Of a stretch of DNA of 64,000 bases, positions 62,732 through 64,000 are shown piece by piece (position 1 is the stretch's first letter; the number at the start of each line of letters is the position of its first letter). The DNA is from Candidatus Saccharimonadota bacterium. GTDB lineage: Bacteria; Patescibacteriota; Saccharimonadia; Saccharimonadales; Saccharimonadaceae. The position numbers and the translations under genes were made by a program. The stretch spans positions 65,352-129,351 of the forward strand of contig CAJPUN010000003.1 in assembly GCA_905373835.1 (NCBI GenBank), given 5' to 3'. The notes beneath the pieces are model-generated. The model was not told the DNA's origin. It ran no database searches and worked only from the letters and a program-made list of their open reading frames with translations.

Positions 62732-63361
62732 ATGAAATCACTCCATCAGCCCACACCTCTCTCCTGGCGGCGCCTCGCTCTGTTTGCGCTCTGGGTTGTG
62801 CTTGCAGTTGCATTGTGCAGTGCTATTGTGTATGGTGCTTTGCTTCTTGTACAACGCCGTGTGCAACCCCATCCGCTCCAGCAGCTGAGACAAAAAGAGG
62901 AGTTTCTGGCAATAGATACGAAGAAGCTGTCGCCCGCCCGAGCGAAGATCATCACGACTGCTCACCAGCAATTTAACACTCCACAGCCTGGTACATTCTA
63001 CAGCCAGGGCGAGCGGCAAGATTGGTGTGCAAACTTCGTTAGCTGGGTGCACCAGCAGGCGGGTGTGCCATTCGTCAACCCACACAATGGTGGCTGGCGC
63101 ATCCCTGGCGTGCGCAGCCTCGAAACGTACTATCGCACGACTGGTCGCTGGCACTCGGCCGATAGTGGCTACGTGCCCCAGCCAGGCGATGCCATCCTCT
63201 ACGACACAACCAGCTCGCGTGGTGAGCACGTTAATATCCTCCTGCGTTACCAAGATGGCAAGCTCACCACCGTTGGTGGCAACGAAGGCAACGCAATCCA
63301 CGTTAGCACGATTGATCGAGCGGCCGTTGGCAAAATTCGTGGCTTTGGTGCGGCGGAGTAG
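62732..63361 (+). CDS. Membrane-anchored CHAP-domain hydrolase
   Basis: 209 residues from ATG 62732. N-terminal anchor (about 15-36), linker, then a CHAP domain: catalytic Cys in DWCANFVSW near residue 98, His in GEHVNILL near 164. A second wall-cleaving enzyme beside the LysM-CHAP protein, without binding domains. TATAAT (62719-62724) ends seven bases before the ATG. Confidence 0.88.
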   Translation: MKSLHQPTPLSWRRLALFALWVVLAVALCSAIVYGALLLVQRRVQPHPLQQLRQKEEFLAIDTKKLSPARAKIITTAHQQFNTPQPGTFYSQGERQDWCANFVSWVHQQAGVPFVNPHNGGWRIPGVRSLETYYRTTGRWHSADSGYVPQPGDAILYDTTSSRGEHVNILLRYQDGKLTTVGGNEGNAIHVSTIDRAAVGKIRGFGAAE

Positions 63362-63522
63362 GATACATATTTTTTCTGCGTTATTCAATAGATAGTGAGA
63401 ATTGGAGTATAATTTATTTTCCGCTTCTCCAAAAGCAAGAGGTGAGTACACAATAGCCGCACGTACATATCCTAGAATAGTGACGGAACGAAGTGCGCAA
63501 TATGATTCGTACAAGAAAGGGC

Positions 63523-63551
63523 TTGAAATTTTGCGTACTATTCCATATAAT
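63523..63551 (+). promoter_or_regulatory. Promoter of tRNA-Gly(GCC)
   Basis: TTGAAA (63523-63528) and TATAAT (63546-63551), 17 bases apart, 15 bases before the mature tRNA. Confidence 0.75.
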
Positions 63552-63566
63552 ACAACTCAGCAACAT

Positions 63567-63642
63567 GCGGGTTTAGCTCAGTTGTTAGAGCGCTTCCTTG
63601 CCATGGAAGAGGCCAGGAGTTAGAGTCTCCTAACCCGCACCA
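63567..63642 (+). tRNA. tRNA-Gly (anticodon GCC) with altered elbow
   Basis: 76 bases with encoded CCA and complete cloverleaf: acceptor GCGGGTT/AACCCGC, anticodon stem CTTCC/GGAAG, loop TTGCCAT, T-stem AGGAG/CTCCT. The D-loop reads AGTTGTTA (U at 19 instead of G) and the T-loop TTAGAGT (A at 56 instead of C). The two changes together keep a possible pair. Confidence 0.93.
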
Positions 63643-63660
63643 TACAAAATGCGAACAAAT

Positions 63661-63683
63661 GCACCTTTACTAGGTGCTTTTTT
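63661..63683 (+). terminator. Terminator after tRNA-Gly(GCC)
   Basis: GCACCT (63661-63666) pairs with AGGTGC (63672-63677) and is followed by six T. Confidence 0.85.
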
Positions 63684-63821
63684 ATTGCAAAAATGCAACT
63701 AGGTGAATAGCCTGAATTGACATGGCTAGATAGCTTACTGTGTATTATCTACCAGTTAGTAGCAAACACCCTTTAAAATTGATCCTATCAATAATATACA
63801 ATAAGGGTATACATATTAAAT

Positions 63822-64000
63822 ATGAGACATGCAACGAAAGTAACAACGCTCATGGAATACAGATATAAAATTGCCTACAATGTGTGCTTACTTGCAGCGC
63901 TACTGTTGATCTATCACTCCATTAATACTGCATTTGGTGATGGTATTTCTGGTAAGACACCAGACGTTGCGGTTCATATCGTCATATTCTTTGTAGTAAT
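63822..64000 (+). CDS. Membrane protein, 5' part only
   Basis: Open to the window end (about 59 codons). After a short basic N-terminus a hydrophobic helix begins near residue 18 (VCLLAALLLIY), and a second begins at the right edge (HIVIFFVV). TATACA at 63808-63813 ends eight bases before the ATG. No family can be named from this much. Confidence 0.6.
   Translation, partial: MRHATKVTTLMEYRYKIAYNVCLLAALLLIYHSINTAFGDGISGKTPDVAVHIVIFFVV

Overview
The window reads as one continuous chromosome segment of a small-genome, host-associated bacterium, most probably a Candidatus Saccharibacteria (TM7, Patescibacteria/CPR) member. This is inferred from the mix of short, overlapping genes, an alanyl-tRNA synthetase without its C-terminal domain, a ClpB without its N domain, a lone citrulline-to-arginine step, Actinobacteria-like surface features (LAxTG anchor, CHAP and LysM wall enzymes) and many family-restricted unknown proteins. 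TGA ends many reading frames, so the UGA=Gly code of Gracilibacteria and Absconditabacteria is excluded. No CRISPR array, insertion sequence or rRNA was seen.

Layout. 1-4161: the 3' end of one, and the whole of a second, very large repeat protein of unknown function. 4158-10457: metG, tatD, two unknowns, a cysteine desulfurase, a DUF218 membrane protein and mnmA; the desulfurase and MnmA should act together in tRNA 2-thiolation. 10688-13920: an LAxTG-anchored surface protein and alaS. 15046-23244: an FtsA/PilM-like ATPase with a membrane partner, ruvX, mltG, a LysM-CHAP wall hydrolase and obgE. 23316-28804: a coiled-coil protein, exonuclease I, a GlsB-type membrane protein, a Fur-family remnant and clpB under a perfect CIRCE operator. 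28982-36148: Nudix, a HAD phosphatase with a broken start, YhhN, uvrA, DUF6624, DedA and ribosomal protein L25. 36259-43101: SDR, a Fur-family regulator with thioredoxin behind a palindromic operator, a hydrolase, Nudix, def, and argG-argH behind what looks like a classical arginine leader-peptide attenuator. 43244-50176: a two-component system and a two-permease FtsX/MacB-type ABC exporter, separated by an AT-rich OLD-like ATPase. 50255-53852: a glycoside hydrolase, a long GATA-rich low-complexity tract, a CPBP membrane protease, a wHTH-Nudix protein and a deoxyribosyltransferase-like protein. 53935-64000: an isoprenylcysteine-methyltransferase/Lnt fusion, a membrane protein, DUF1697, a uracil-DNA glycosylase-like protein, uvrC, a lipid-kinase-like protein, three tRNA genes, a CHAP hydrolase and the start of a membrane protein.

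A recurring regulatory theme is that about twenty genes have a -10 hexamer, often of the extended TGC-TATAAT type, ending only 5-9 bases before the start codon. This predicts leaderless mRNAs. A smaller set (tatD, rplY, trx, clpB, argG, the ABC exporter) has ordinary Shine-Dalgarno sequences. The strongest leads are the arginine attenuator with a four-Arg leader peptide, the leaderless pattern, a tRNA-Gly in which the universal 19-56 elbow pair is changed on both sides (G19 to U, C56 to A), the Fur operator, and the tandem giant repeat proteins.
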